From JBBDIO01 sp040880365 (lineage in GTDB: Bacteria; Chloroflexota; Anaerolineae; Caldilineales; Caldilineaceae): a DNA stretch of 26,522 nucleotides. A model generated the notes under the pieces. The model saw only the letters and a list, made by a program, of their open reading frames with translations. It did not search any database and was not told the DNA's origin. Below are positions 1 through 7,609 of the stretch, piece after piece (the stretch's first letter is position 1; every line of letters starts with the position of its first letter). The stretch is taken from positions 1 to 26,522 of the forward strand of contig JBBDIO010000158.1 of the NCBI GenBank assembly GCA_040880365.1, in the 5' to 3' direction. The position numbers and the translations under genes are program-made.

Positions 1-317
1 AGGCCCAGCAGCAGGCCCAGGCCGATTTCCGTGAGCGTCACCGTGGCGTGGCGCACCAGGGTGCCATCGGCCCATACGGTGAGAAATTTTCGTGCTACGA
101 CCAGCGGTCCGGGCAGAATAAAGACGGGGTAATCCTGCCACTGCACCAGCAGATGCCAGAGCCATAGTCCCAGACCGATGACCGCGGGCACTGCAAGTTT
201 TTCTCGGTGGCGCGTCCAAATGCGTGGCGTGGGCGATGACGCCGTAGTGGGTAGAGTGGCGCTATCGGCACGCGGCCTGGACGGCTGTATGGATGTTGGT
301 TGAGCGTGAACTGTCAT
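1..317 (-). CDS. ribX: ABC transporter permease, probable riboflavin importer RibX (partial, runs off window)
   Basis: Only the N-terminal 105 codons are present; the gene runs off the left edge. After a hydrophilic Pro/Ser/Thr-rich head of about 40 residues comes a hydrophobic segment (LAVPAVIGLGLWLWHLL), then YPVFILPGPLVVARKF and a helix ending TLTEIGLGLLLG. This is the characteristic start of NitT/TauT/ThiX-type permeases, which import organic solutes with a binding protein and an ATPase. The ATG at 317 has a GAGG Shine-Dalgarno 6 nt upstream. The upstream FMN riboswitch and terminator point to flavin as the substrate, as in the RibXY transporters of Chloroflexota. Family membership is seen in the sequence; the substrate is inferred from the riboswitch. 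A ThiX-like or other NitT/TauT permease is the alternative. Confidence 0.75.
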   Translation of the reverse strand, partial: MTVHAQPTSIQPSRPRADSATLPTTASSPTPRIWTRHREKLAVPAVIGLGLWLWHLLVQWQDYPVFILPGPLVVARKFLTVWADGTLVRHATVTLTEIGLGLLLG

Positions 318-587
318 GCGTTGCCTCGCTTTCATGCTTCGAGCCAGCCTCGAATGTCGTGCGGTTTGTCGTGCCCTGTCGTGCTCGGTAGTGTTCGGTG
401 GCAAAATAAAAATGCGCCAGGGTTCGCATGGGCGACCCCCGGCGCAGCTGTGCGGGCGCAGGTATACAGGCAGTGTTGTGGATGGCGAAGAATGGAATTT
501 GTGTATGGCGTGGCGGGCCTGCACCGAGTTGGGTGCAAACCTGCACAAAACAGGACAGATGCCGCGGGCAACTGCGCTGGATACGCC

Positions 588-622
588 AGACAAAAACGCC
601 CTGAAGCTCGTGGCTTCAGGGC
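588..622 (-). terminator. Intrinsic terminator in the FMN riboswitch leader
   Basis: A perfect 10-bp stem, GCCCTGAAGC pairing with GCTTCAGGGC around a 5-nt loop (598-622), is followed on the minus strand by GTTTTTGTC. It lies between the FMN aptamer and the permease start. That is the expected place for the expression platform of a riboswitch acting by transcription termination. Confidence 0.8.
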
Positions 623-762
623 GCGTAAACCATAGACAATAACCCGCGGCAGGCACAACACGCAATACATGAAGATGCTGGGCTGCGCTGATTGCGTACC
701 GCAAGGGTAGGCAAAATCAGGCAGCATTGCGAGTGCCGCCAACAGATTACAGACTAGGGTTT

Positions 763-990
763 CCTTCTCCCATCCGGACTATACCGTCGGCGGCGGAATT
801 GCAGCCAGGGCTGCGCACCGCTCTCCTGCTTTGGGGCAAATCGCCCCGCGGCTCACGGGCTTACCGGCACACCTGCTTCGCACTCATGTACCGTTGCCGG
901 TATAGAGCCAATATAGTGGCGGATGCAGGGTTGACCGGATCACCGTCGGTCGGGAATTGGAATCGCTTCCTCACCCTGCCCCGAAGGTCC
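763..990 (-). promoter_or_regulatory. FMN riboswitch (RFN element)
   Basis: Read on the minus strand, the element begins CCTTCGGGGCAGGGTGA. It then has TTCCCGACCGACGGTGAT and AAGCCCGTGAGCC in the middle, and closes with GCCGACGGTATAGTCC and GGATGGGAGAAGG. These are the conserved blocks of the FMN aptamer in the right order, and the 5' and 3' ends pair as P1. It binds flavin mononucleotide and normally shuts off flavin synthesis or uptake genes. The optional stem between the first and second conserved blocks is long here (about 900-950). It is preceded by a promoter and followed by an intrinsic terminator and the permease gene. Confidence 0.95.
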
Positions 991-1020
991 ATGTCTGATG
1001 CTATTCAATTTGCTATGGAA

Positions 1021-1049
1021 AGTATAGCGCGGGTTGGGTTCCGCGTCAA
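1021..1049 (-). promoter_or_regulatory. Sigma70-type promoter for the FMN riboswitch / permease transcript
   Basis: On the minus strand TTGACG (1049-1044), a 17-bp spacer and TATACT (1026-1021) form a near-consensus promoter about 30 nt upstream of the first conserved riboswitch block. It lies just beyond the hydrolase stop codon, so the permease has its own transcription start. Confidence 0.8.
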
Positions 1050-1067
1050 ACGCTGTGGTTCGCGCGT

Positions 1068-2063
1068 TTATTCTGGCGTGTGCAAGGCCAGTTGGGTTTC
1101 CACGAGCTTGCGGATACAGGCGACGGTAGCATCTACGAACGCAATCCCGTTGGGCAGATGGCGTTTGGCATCCAGATAGCCGCCCGCGCCCGTATGCCCC
1201 AGCGGCCCAACATTGATCATCTCGACGCGGCCTTCGCGTTTGGCGCGATTCCAGGCCGAGCCGGGGAAGATGGACCAGCGCCCCGGCGCAAAAAGTCCGG
1301 ATTTGTGCACGCGGTCGCGGGTGCCATAGATGTGAAAGACCCGGTCGGCGGCCATGACGCCGGGGTCGCTGGCAAAGACCCCGCCCAGGGAGACCACATA
1401 GACCGGCGCGTGCAGCACTTCTTTGAGATACATGGTTGCCCCGACGCTGACCTGCCCTGCGCCGCTGTAGCCGATGACAAAAATGGGCGTGGGCTGATCC
1501 AGGGCATAGCCGTGGCGCAGGAGGGTGTGGAGAATGACATCGGCTACGGCCTGGTTGAAAATGGGGCCATAGCGTTTATCGGCAGAAATCATCACCTGCC
1601 AGATGTTGCGCAGGTTGATGAGATAACCGGCAAGCCCCGGCCCGCTCAGTTTGCTGCGCAGGGCAAAACGCCACAGCCGCGCGAAGAAAGGCTGGCCCGT
1701 GAGGGGCAGGTTGTTGACGGAATAGGGGAAAATGTCGTTGATGATGACTGCCGTGGGCAATGCGACAGCCAGGCGGCGCAGAAAATCCTGCTCGCGATAG
1801 CTGAAACTTTCGCCCGAGACGCGCGCGACGCCCGAAAGAAACACGATATAGGCCTGGGGACGGGGGCTTTCTGCACGGGCGCTGGCGGCAGGAGGGCTGT
1901 CTGCATTGGGTGTGGTGGTTGGGATGGTTTCGCCATAGATCGCATCTCCAAACCAACCGGCCCACCAGCTCAACACTTCAAACGGCGAGAGTGCGGCCCA
2001 GACAAGGATGCCAACCACGACCACACCGATATAGGTGAGAACTTCGCTCAACGCATCAGTCAT
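1068..2063 (-). CDS. Membrane-anchored alpha/beta-hydrolase-like protein
   Basis: This is a 331-residue protein with one N-terminal transmembrane segment (about residues 9-28, IGVVVVGILVWAAL) and a Pro/Ala/Ser-rich linker. The globular domain has an alpha/beta-hydrolase layout: strand PIFVIGYSGAG with a candidate nucleophile Ser, an aspartate in YGTRDRVH, and a late His in GPLGHTGAGGYLDA. The nucleophile elbow reads GYSGA rather than the usual GxSxG. The start at 2063 overlaps the end of the upstream membrane-protein gene (ATGACTGA), which suggests translational coupling. An in-frame ATG at 2081 is possible, but neither start has a strong Shine-Dalgarno. Longer upstream extensions only read through the neighbour and are rejected. 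I do not recognise a specific family; the substrate is unknown. Confidence 0.7.
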   Translation of the reverse strand: MTDALSEVLTYIGVVVVGILVWAALSPFEVLSWWAGWFGDAIYGETIPTTTPNADSPPAASARAESPRPQAYIVFLSGVARVSGESFSYREQDFLRRLAVALPTAVIINDIFPYSVNNLPLTGQPFFARLWRFALRSKLSGPGLAGYLINLRNIWQVMISADKRYGPIFNQAVADVILHTLLRHGYALDQPTPIFVIGYSGAGQVSVGATMYLKEVLHAPVYVVSLGGVFASDPGVMAADRVFHIYGTRDRVHKSGLFAPGRWSIFPGSAWNRAKREGRVEMINVGPLGHTGAGGYLDAKRHLPNGIAFVDATVACIRKLVETQLALHTPE

Positions 2064-2781
2064 CGGCAGAGGGTTCCCCATGGGGAACTGCCGGGCCAGG
2101 CGCGCGGGCCGGGGAAACGGCGGGGCGCGGGATTGCAGGACTTTGGATCGCAGAGCGGCGGCGCAGGGTAGGCAGGTCGCGCCAAGTGTAGCTGTGAGGC
2201 GCATCGACAATCCGCGTTTCGATCCAGCGGCCCAGGGCATAGAAGGGACGCCCCAGTGTGCGCACCCAGATTTGGAGCAGCAACCAGCCGAGTCCGCTTG
2301 CCAGAACTGCCTGTCCCAGCGTAAGCCCCAGCCCGATCTGCACACCCATCACAATCGCGAGCAAGCTCCACAACGAGAGCAGAAACCCGAACCCGTTGCC
2401 AAAGAATGGCGTCAGTTCAAAAAAGGCGAGGGTCTGGGGCGCATAGGCGACGCCCACGGCGATTGCCATCATCGACCAGGTGGCGCTGGTCTCGAACCCA
2501 TATGTGCCCACCAACCAGAGGCTAGTGGTCCAGACCAGAAACCCGCCCACATATTGGATGACGCCAATGATCAGCGCCAGGGCAAAGCGCAGGGGGCGCA
2601 CACGATTGATGAACAGGATAACGCTTTGCCCCAGGGCTTTGGACGCGCCGGCCAGGGTGACCAATACGAGCGCCAGCCACAGCCCGTGGGGCGCGTCCAT
2701 ATAGTCCAGGAATATGGTGCGATCCAGGCGCATGACCCGATTGATGGTTTCTCCAATGGTGGGCAAGAGCTGGCTGTCCAT
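2056..2781 (-). CDS. Yip1-like multi-pass membrane protein
   Basis: This is a 241-residue protein with about five hydrophobic segments (near residues 32-48, 67-92, 100-121, 130-155 and 158-176) and a basic, Pro/Ala-rich C-terminal tail of about 65 residues. The opening (RVMRLDRTIFLDYMDAP...LVLVTLAG) and the spacing of helices resemble bacterial Yip1-domain proteins, whose function is not well known. Its 3' end overlaps the start of the hydrolase gene by 8 nt, so the two are probably cotranscribed and may act together at the membrane. No clear Shine-Dalgarno precedes the ATG. TATACA motifs lie just upstream, so the mRNA could be nearly leaderless. The family assignment is from pattern only. 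Confidence 0.7.
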   Translation of the reverse strand: MDSQLLPTIGETINRVMRLDRTIFLDYMDAPHGLWLALVLVTLAGASKALGQSVILFINRVRPLRFALALIIGVIQYVGGFLVWTTSLWLVGTYGFETSATWSMMAIAVGVAYAPQTLAFFELTPFFGNGFGFLLSLWSLLAIVMGVQIGLGLTLGQAVLASGLGWLLLQIWVRTLGRPFYALGRWIETRIVDAPHSYTWRDLPTLRRRSAIQSPAIPRPAVSPARAPGPAVPHGEPSADD

Positions 2782-2869
2782 AACTGTATAGTGTATACCA
2801 TCTGTATCCGTCGTCCAGATTTGTGAATAGTGTACGCGCGGCGCAGATTGTGCGCGCGTGGGCAGATGT

Positions 2870-2899
2870 TAGGCACGTTTTCGGCGTATGGGCTATACT
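2870..2899 (+). promoter_or_regulatory. Candidate promoter for the CapA-family gene
   Basis: TAGGCA and TATACT are separated by 18 bp, about 135 nt before the CapA-family start, in the gap between divergent genes. The -10 is good and the -35 is weak, so this is tentative. Downstream at 2936-2970 the phrase CTGGAACC recurs three times at spacings of 13-14 nt. Confidence 0.3.
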
Positions 2900-3034
2900 C
2901 ATGCGGCACTTTATGGGAACTGTGCCAGCTGGTCTGGAACCCTCGTCTGGAACCCTCGCCTGGAACCAACGTGCAGCGCTGGTTTATTCTCGCCAAATTC
3001 AACCCGTCTAGACTGTCGAACCTGATTCTTTCTT

Positions 3035-4969
3035 ATGAAGTTTAATCCAATCCTGCATCGTCTGAGTGTGATTGCCGGTGGCCTGCTGGTGGTGTTGGGG
3101 ATTGCGCTGGGCGCATGGGCCGCCATGAACCTGCCCTCTCGTTCCGCCCTCTCTACCGTGGATACCCCTGTTCTTCCGCGCAGCACATCACCGTTGGCGG
3201 CACCGGTACAAATTGCCAGCCAGTCTGTATCCCCGGTGGCTGCGCCCGCTACGGCTGCCCCCCAGCGTACCAACGCCGACTCGCCGGTGGGGACACCCCT
3301 GGCATCTCCCACGCAAAATCGCCCCGAAGCCCCCACAGACGCCAGTGAATTGTCGGATACTGAGCAAGATATTGGGCAAGATGCCGAACAAATCGAGTCA
3401 CCGCCGCTGGTGATTGGTCTGGGCGCAGATTTGCCCCAGGCGTTGCAACTGGCGGTGGCCGAGCTGGCCGCGAATGAGGGCGCAGTGTCCATCACCCAGG
3501 CCGGCGCGCCCACGGCGACGCTTTCGCTGCATTGGGAAGGAACACAGGGCGTGCCCTTCTATCGTCAGGTATTCGCCGCGGCCACGCGCTTTGATACGCT
3601 GGATACGACCCTGGCCTGGGACGAACTGACGCGCCTGTGGGCAGAACCGGATGCGCGTTTCGCCCAGGTTGTCTATCTGGAAGGAACGGCGGCGGGGCTG
3701 GCCGCGCGGCTCGGCGCGCCGGGCGACCATGTGGTGGGCGTGCCCGATATGGAAGCCGCGATTGCGGCCGCGTGGAGCGTCACCCCGACTTTGGCGCTGG
3801 TTCCGTTCGATACGCTGCACCCGCGGTTGACGGTGCTCGCGCTGGACGGGCAAAATCCGGTAGAAAACGCGGCCCGCTTTGATCCTGGCGCGTATCCGCT
3901 TACCGCGCGGGTCTATGTGCAAGGTCACACGCCCGATGCGCAGATCCACCGTGACCACGCGGCCTATCTGCAACAACTGCCCCGGACCAACCGCGATCCC
4001 CAGCAGTTGACTGTCGTGGCGGCAACAGGTGTCACGGCCATGACCCGCAATATGGCCGCCGAGATGGAAAGCCGAGGCTATGCATGGCCTGCGGAAGAAG
4101 TAGGGCCAGAATTGGCCGCGGCAGATATTACGCTCATCAGCAACGAAGTGCCCTTTATCGAAGATTGCGAACCGAATACGTCGCCCGACAATCTGGTTTT
4201 TTGCAGCAAGCCCGAATATATGGAGACGTTGGTGGCATCGGGGGTCACAATTGTAGGGCTTACCGGCAATCACCAGAACGATTTTGGCTGGCAGGGGATG
4301 CGGGATAGCCTGGAGGTCTACGCCGAGTATGGGATTCCCGTCTATGGCGGGGGGGCGGACCGCACGGCGGCGACTGCGCCGCTGTATATGGAACACAACG
4401 GCAACCGGCTGGCGTTTCTGGGGGTGAACAGCTATGGCCCGCCTTCGGCATGGGCAACCGACACGGCGCCGGGCAGCGCGCCCTATGATCTGGCGATGCT
4501 TTCGGCCACGATCCGCGCCATCAAAGACGAAGATGTGGCGGATTTGGTCTTTGCCGAGTTTCAGTATCAGGAAAGCTATGATGTGGCGCCACTGTGGGAT
4601 CAGCGCAACGATTTTCGGGCGGTGGTGCGCGCCGGGGCCGATATTGTAACCGGCGTGCAGAGCCATGTGCCCCAGGGCCTGGATTTCTTTAACCCCACGC
4701 CGCTCGATGGTGGCGACCCGGCTGCGGGTACGTTTGGCGGTGAACGACTGATTCTCTATGGCCTGGGCAATCTCTATTTTGACCAGATTTGGCAGGAGCC
4801 GACACGGGATAACCTGATTGTGAAGCACACGCTCTATCGGGGGCGGCATTTGAGTACGCAAGTCCTTACGACCGTATTGCACGATTATGGGCAACCGCGC
4901 TGGGCCGACCCGGCACGACGCCAGGCGATTTTGGAACGAGTATTTGGCGCTTCGACGTTTGAACGCTGA
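3035..4969 (+). CDS. CapA-family protein (PGA_cap / metallophosphatase-like), membrane-anchored
   Basis: This is a 644-residue protein. It starts with a signal-anchor (residues 10-31, LSVIAGGLLVVLGIALGAWAA), followed by a low-complexity Ala/Pro/Ser/Thr stretch to about residue 125. Next comes an alpha/beta region of about 200 residues with a binding-protein-like look. From about residue 325 there is the CapA domain: VVAATGVTAMTRN, ISNEVPF, VGLTGNHQNDFG, VTGVQSHVPQGLDFF and YGLGNLYFDQ. CapA relatives act in poly-gamma-glutamate or capsule metabolism at the cell surface, but many environmental members have unknown roles. The first motif, usually GDVMLGR, reads GVTAMTR, so the usual first metal-binding Asp is missing. 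No Shine-Dalgarno is visible before the ATG. Its neighbours are another exported protein and a thiol oxidase, which fits a cell-envelope role. Confidence 0.85.
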   Translation: MKFNPILHRLSVIAGGLLVVLGIALGAWAAMNLPSRSALSTVDTPVLPRSTSPLAAPVQIASQSVSPVAAPATAAPQRTNADSPVGTPLASPTQNRPEAPTDASELSDTEQDIGQDAEQIESPPLVIGLGADLPQALQLAVAELAANEGAVSITQAGAPTATLSLHWEGTQGVPFYRQVFAAATRFDTLDTTLAWDELTRLWAEPDARFAQVVYLEGTAAGLAARLGAPGDHVVGVPDMEAAIAAAWSVTPTLALVPFDTLHPRLTVLALDGQNPVENAARFDPGAYPLTARVYVQGHTPDAQIHRDHAAYLQQLPRTNRDPQQLTVVAATGVTAMTRNMAAEMESRGYAWPAEEVGPELAAADITLISNEVPFIEDCEPNTSPDNLVFCSKPEYMETLVASGVTIVGLTGNHQNDFGWQGMRDSLEVYAEYGIPVYGGGADRTAATAPLYMEHNGNRLAFLGVNSYGPPSAWATDTAPGSAPYDLAMLSATIRAIKDEDVADLVFAEFQYQESYDVAPLWDQRNDFRAVVRAGADIVTGVQSHVPQGLDFFNPTPLDGGDPAAGTFGGERLILYGLGNLYFDQIWQEPTRDNLIVKHTLYRGRHLSTQVLTTVLHDYGQPRWADPARRQAILERVFGASTFER

Positions 4970-5063
4970 TGCGGATTGGGGAATCTGGGTGATGTTTGTG
5001 GATAGATGTTTTCGCTTGCGCCCGTTCTTTAATGTTCCTCCAATCTTTATGGGCTTTTTTTTC

Positions 5064-5092
5064 TTGCCTACACCCTGTGTCAACGGTATACT
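5064..5092 (+). promoter_or_regulatory. Promoter for the DsbA-like gene
   Basis: TTGCCT, a 17-bp spacer and TATACT lie about 45 nt before the DsbA-like ATG. A second TATACT is at 5101-5106. An AGGAGG ribosome-binding site follows at 5125-5130, 4 nt before the start codon. A T8 run at 5055-5062 after GGGC may be the tail of a weak terminator for the gene upstream. Confidence 0.6.
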
Positions 5093-5134
5093 GTTGCCGA
5101 TATACTCTCGTCCGCGTCAATATTAGGAGGCTGC

Positions 5135-5830
5135 ATGTCCCAATCTATACGTCAGCGTCGCAAGTCGCAAGGCACTAGCAATATCGGCATTTGGATCATC
5201 GGCGTTTCGGCTGCGGTGGTGATTATCGTGGTGGCGGCGATTGCCCTGAGCAACCGTCAGAGCGTGGCCGGCATTGCCCAGCCCGAAGTGCCGGCTGAGT
5301 GGATCGAACGCAATACCCTGGGCGATCCCAATGCGCCGGTTGTCATCGAAGCGTGGGAAGATTTTATGTGTCCGGCCTGTCTGCAATGGACCAATACGGT
5401 GAAGCCGCGCTTGCAGGAAGAATATATTGAAACCGGACAGGTGCGGCTGGTCTTCCGCAATTTCCCGCTGCAAGGCTTCATGCCCGCCTCGCGCATGGCC
5501 GCGATGGCGAGTCAATGTGCGGCGGATCAGGATGCCTTCTGGCCCTATCACGACCGGCTGTTCATCGCGCAGAGTCGTGGGCAAGGTGGGTTCCTGCTGG
5601 AAAACCTGGTGGAATATGCCGGGGAGATCGGTCTCAACAGCGATGAAATGCTCCAGTGTATGAGCACACAGGAATATGGGGATCACGTGACCGATTCCAT
5701 CAACCAGGCCGTTTCGTTGGGGTTGCAGGCGACGCCTTCGATCCTGATCGATGGTCAACTGATGGCGAATCCGTTTGATTATGATGCCATGAGCGCGCAA
5801 ATCGATAGTCTGGTAGAAGCCGCGCCATAA
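5135..5830 (+). CDS. DsbA-family thiol:disulfide oxidoreductase, membrane-tethered
   Basis: This is a 231-residue protein. A short basic N-terminus is followed by one transmembrane anchor (about 17-38, IGIWIIGVSAAVVIIVVAAIAL) and then a DsbA-like thioredoxin fold. The active site is C79-P-A-C82 within EDFMCPACLQW, preceded by the GDPNAPVVIEAWEDF strand typical of the family. The cis-proline loop is T200-P201 in LQATPSILIDG. Two more cysteines, C128 and C175, sit in the helical insertion and could form a second disulfide. Proteins of this type oxidise or isomerise disulfides in exported proteins outside the membrane. The AGGAGG at 5125-5130 fixes the start. The next gene begins only 30 nt downstream, so the two are likely cotranscribed. 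Confidence 0.9.
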   Translation: MSQSIRQRRKSQGTSNIGIWIIGVSAAVVIIVVAAIALSNRQSVAGIAQPEVPAEWIERNTLGDPNAPVVIEAWEDFMCPACLQWTNTVKPRLQEEYIETGQVRLVFRNFPLQGFMPASRMAAMASQCAADQDAFWPYHDRLFIAQSRGQGGFLLENLVEYAGEIGLNSDEMLQCMSTQEYGDHVTDSINQAVSLGLQATPSILIDGQLMANPFDYDAMSAQIDSLVEAAP

Positions 5831-5860
5831 GGTGGTTTGTATTTGATGCGAAGGATATCT

Positions 5861-6778
5861 ATGCCGTACCATTTAATCACGATTCGATTGCCACGCCTGC
5901 CACGCCGAACGTCAACCACGTTTGGCAGATTGGGGTTTGCCAAACTGGGGCGCATCATCGCGGCCTTGCTGGTGGTGTTGCTCTCGATGCCGAGTCTGTA
6001 TATGGCCCAACCCGTGGGGGCGCAGTCGGGGATTACCGCACCCAGCGACGGCGCTAGCGTCAGCGGTTCGGTAACAATTCAGGGCACGGCAGTGATCGAC
6101 CCTTTTCAGAAATATGAATTGCACTATAAACAAGAGCCAAGCGGCGATGACGCTTTCATTTATTTTGATGGCGGCACGGTGCAGGTGACGGGTGGACAGT
6201 TGGGCGTATGGCAGGCCGGAGGTCTGGCGCCGGGAACCTATACGCTGCGCCTGCGCGTGGTGAAAAATGATGGCAACTATGCCGAATATTATACGGGCAA
6301 TATCAGCGTGAATATGGGGCCGCCGTCGTCTGCCGATGCGGCGGATGAGGACGAAGACGCGGATGAGGACGAAGACACGGGGGACGGCGAGGAAGACAGC
6401 TTCGCGTCGAATGAACCCATACCCACGCCGATTCCCACGTCGACGTTTACACCTGCCCCCCAGCCCCAGCCGGTTGTCGGCGCAGTGGCGCAACCCGAGC
6501 TAGGCATCGCGCCCACGCCAACCCCCACGCCGGAAGAAGTCGCGATTTTGCCGGGCGGCAGTGATGGGGCGAGCCTGGCGGTGATTGCCGGTGAAAATGT
6601 GGCTACGGTGCAAACCGGCGGCAGTGTGACGCGTGAATTGGGTGAAGCGCTGGCACTCAATCGTTTGCGCACCAGCTTTTTTAACGGCGTGCGTTTCAGC
6701 GCGGCCCTGTTCTTCGGCGCAATTGCCATCTATGCGGGCAAGCGGCTCTTCGATTGGGCCTGGACCCAGTTTTCCTAA
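5861..6778 (+). CDS. Exported Ig-like / Pro-rich protein with C-terminal membrane anchor, function unknown
   Basis: About 305 residues. Order: a basic N-terminus and signal peptide (IIAALLVVLLSMPSLYMAQ, likely cut after VGA), an Ig-like beta-sandwich (ITAPSDGASVSGSVTIQG to about residue 145), an acidic stretch made by an 18-nt tandem duplication, a Pro/Thr-rich linker (PTPTPTP), and a C-terminal transmembrane helix (RFSAALFFGAIAIYAGKRLF). The architecture suggests a surface protein held at the membrane with a flexible stalk. The ATG at 5861 has AAGGA 5 nt upstream; an in-frame ATG at 5846 with TAAGGTGG further upstream is the alternative. It follows the DsbA-like gene by 30 nt, so it may be that enzyme's operon partner. 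I do not recognise a named family. Confidence 0.75.
   Translation: MPYHLITIRLPRLPRRTSTTFGRLGFAKLGRIIAALLVVLLSMPSLYMAQPVGAQSGITAPSDGASVSGSVTIQGTAVIDPFQKYELHYKQEPSGDDAFIYFDGGTVQVTGGQLGVWQAGGLAPGTYTLRLRVVKNDGNYAEYYTGNISVNMGPPSSADAADEDEDADEDEDTGDGEEDSFASNEPIPTPIPTSTFTPAPQPQPVVGAVAQPELGIAPTPTPTPEEVAILPGGSDGASLAVIAGENVATVQTGGSVTRELGEALALNRLRTSFFNGVRFSAALFFGAIAIYAGKRLFDWAWTQFS
6341..6376 (+). repeat. 18-bp perfect tandem duplication inside the coding sequence
   Basis: Two identical copies of GCGGATGAGGACGAAGAC lie head to tail and encode the acidic segment (ADEDED)x2 of the exported protein. This looks like a recent slippage expansion of a linker. Confidence 0.9.
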
Positions 6779-6810
6779 ACTTTCTGGGGGCATGGATATG
6801 CTTGTGGCAC

Positions 6811-6846
6811 GCCCCGCACGCCCCGCACGCCCCGCACGCCCCGCAC
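6811..6846 (+). repeat. 9-bp GC-rich tandem repeat (4 copies)
   Basis: Four perfect copies of GCCCCGCAC, preceded by a partial copy (GCAC), lie between the exported-protein gene and pth. The array is outside any gene I can support. Confidence 0.9.
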
Positions 6847-6880
6847 GCGTGGACACGGTATCAAGTGAATAACCCATAGG

Positions 6881-6930
6881 CACGGCAAGCGGTGAAGGTG
6901 TAGTCGAGTGCATCTTCACCGCTTGCTGTG
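6881..6930 (+). repeat. 17-bp inverted repeat (hairpin) before pth
   Basis: CACGGCAAGCGGTGAAG (6881-6897) pairs with CTTCACCGCTTGCTGTG (6914-6930) with a single G-U pair and a 16-nt loop. It ends 27 nt before the pth start. Neither strand has a U-run after the stem, so it is not a standard intrinsic terminator. It may be a transcript-end stabiliser or a leader structure for pth. Confidence 0.8.
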
Positions 6931-6957
6931 CTGGAGTTGAAACGAGTTGACGACTGC

Positions 6958-7539
6958 ATGTCTACCTTGCGCATGATTGTCGGGCTGGGTAATCCTGGTC
7001 CGCGCTATAATCGCAATCGGCACAATATCGGCTTCCAATGCATCGAGCGTTTTGCCCACCGGCACAACCTGACGGTGGGGCGTTCCCAACACAACAGTCT
7101 GACCGGCGATGGCTGGATATCGAAAAATGGCGCGCGCGCCAAAGTGCTGCTGGTCAAGCCGCTTACGTTTATGAACCGGAGTGGGCAGGCGGTTGCGCCG
7201 CTGGTAAATTATTATGATGTGGAACCGCAGAATCTGATTGTGATCCACGATGATCTGGATTTGGAATCGGGCAAGCTGCGGCTGCGCGCCGGGGGCAGTT
7301 CGGGCGGGCAAAACGGCATCAAATCCATCATTGCCGGCCTGGGTTTCGAGGATTTTCACCGTTTGCGAGTGGGCATTGGGCGGCCCGATGGATATATGGA
7401 CGCGGCCGCCTATGTTTTGCAGGATTTTTCGACAGACGAAGAAGAAGTGTTCACCCCTCTGCGCGATCGCATTTGTGATGCCCTGGAAGCCTGGATGTTT
7501 GATGGCATTGATGTGGCGATGAACCGCTATAATGGCTAG
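6958..7539 (+). CDS. pth: Peptidyl-tRNA hydrolase
   Basis: This is a 193-residue enzyme that releases peptides from peptidyl-tRNAs dropped by stalled ribosomes. Family motifs occur in order: MIVGLGNPGPRY (binding Asn), RHNIGF (catalytic His), KPLTFMNRSG (Asn), VIHDDLDL (Asp), and GGSSGGQNGIKSI. In the last motif the usual GGHNG has Gln in place of His. Length is normal. The start at 6958 gives the usual short lead before MIVGLGNPG; an upstream in-frame GTG at 6928 lies inside the hairpin and is less likely. The Shine-Dalgarno is weak. mfd follows 70 nt downstream on the same strand, a common bacterial pth-mfd arrangement. Confidence 0.95.
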   Translation: MSTLRMIVGLGNPGPRYNRNRHNIGFQCIERFAHRHNLTVGRSQHNSLTGDGWISKNGARAKVLLVKPLTFMNRSGQAVAPLVNYYDVEPQNLIVIHDDLDLESGKLRLRAGGSSGGQNGIKSIIAGLGFEDFHRLRVGIGRPDGYMDAAAYVLQDFSTDEEEVFTPLRDRICDALEAWMFDGIDVAMNRYNG

Positions 7540-7600
7540 GTTTTAGTCGCTAATTTTTAATGACTGGGTTTTAATAGCTGGGTCTTAATAGCTAGGTGAA
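7535..7600 (+). repeat. Imperfect 14-bp tandem repeats in the pth-mfd gap
   Basis: Related units GCTAGGTTTTAGTC (7535), ACTGGGTTTTAATA (7563), GCTGGGTCTTAATA (7577) and GCTAGGTGAA (7591) span the end of pth to the mfd start. The last unit supplies the AGGTGA ribosome-binding site of mfd. Confidence 0.6.
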
Positions 7601-7609
7601 GTGCCGATT

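Larger units (their letters stand above)
318..1067 (-). other. Gene-free regulatory region of the flavin permease
   Basis: This 750-bp gap carries, in order of transcription on the minus strand, a sigma70-type promoter, an FMN riboswitch, an intrinsic terminator and about 270 nt of further leader before the permease ATG. Short open frames here overlap one another on both strands, have no ribosome-binding sites and resemble no known family, so none is called as a gene. Confidence 0.7.

Noticed and set aside
1080..2171. 363-codon plus-strand frame opposite the hydrolase-like gene
   Set aside because: It is a Gly/Asp/Ala/Arg-rich antisense shadow with no motifs, while the minus frame has a transmembrane segment and a hydrolase pattern and couples to its neighbour.
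3398..5083. 561-codon open frame on the minus strand opposite the CapA-family gene
   Set aside because: It is the high-GC shadow of the plus-strand gene. It has no family motifs, is rich in Arg/Gly/Ile/His, and lies fully opposite a recognised protein.
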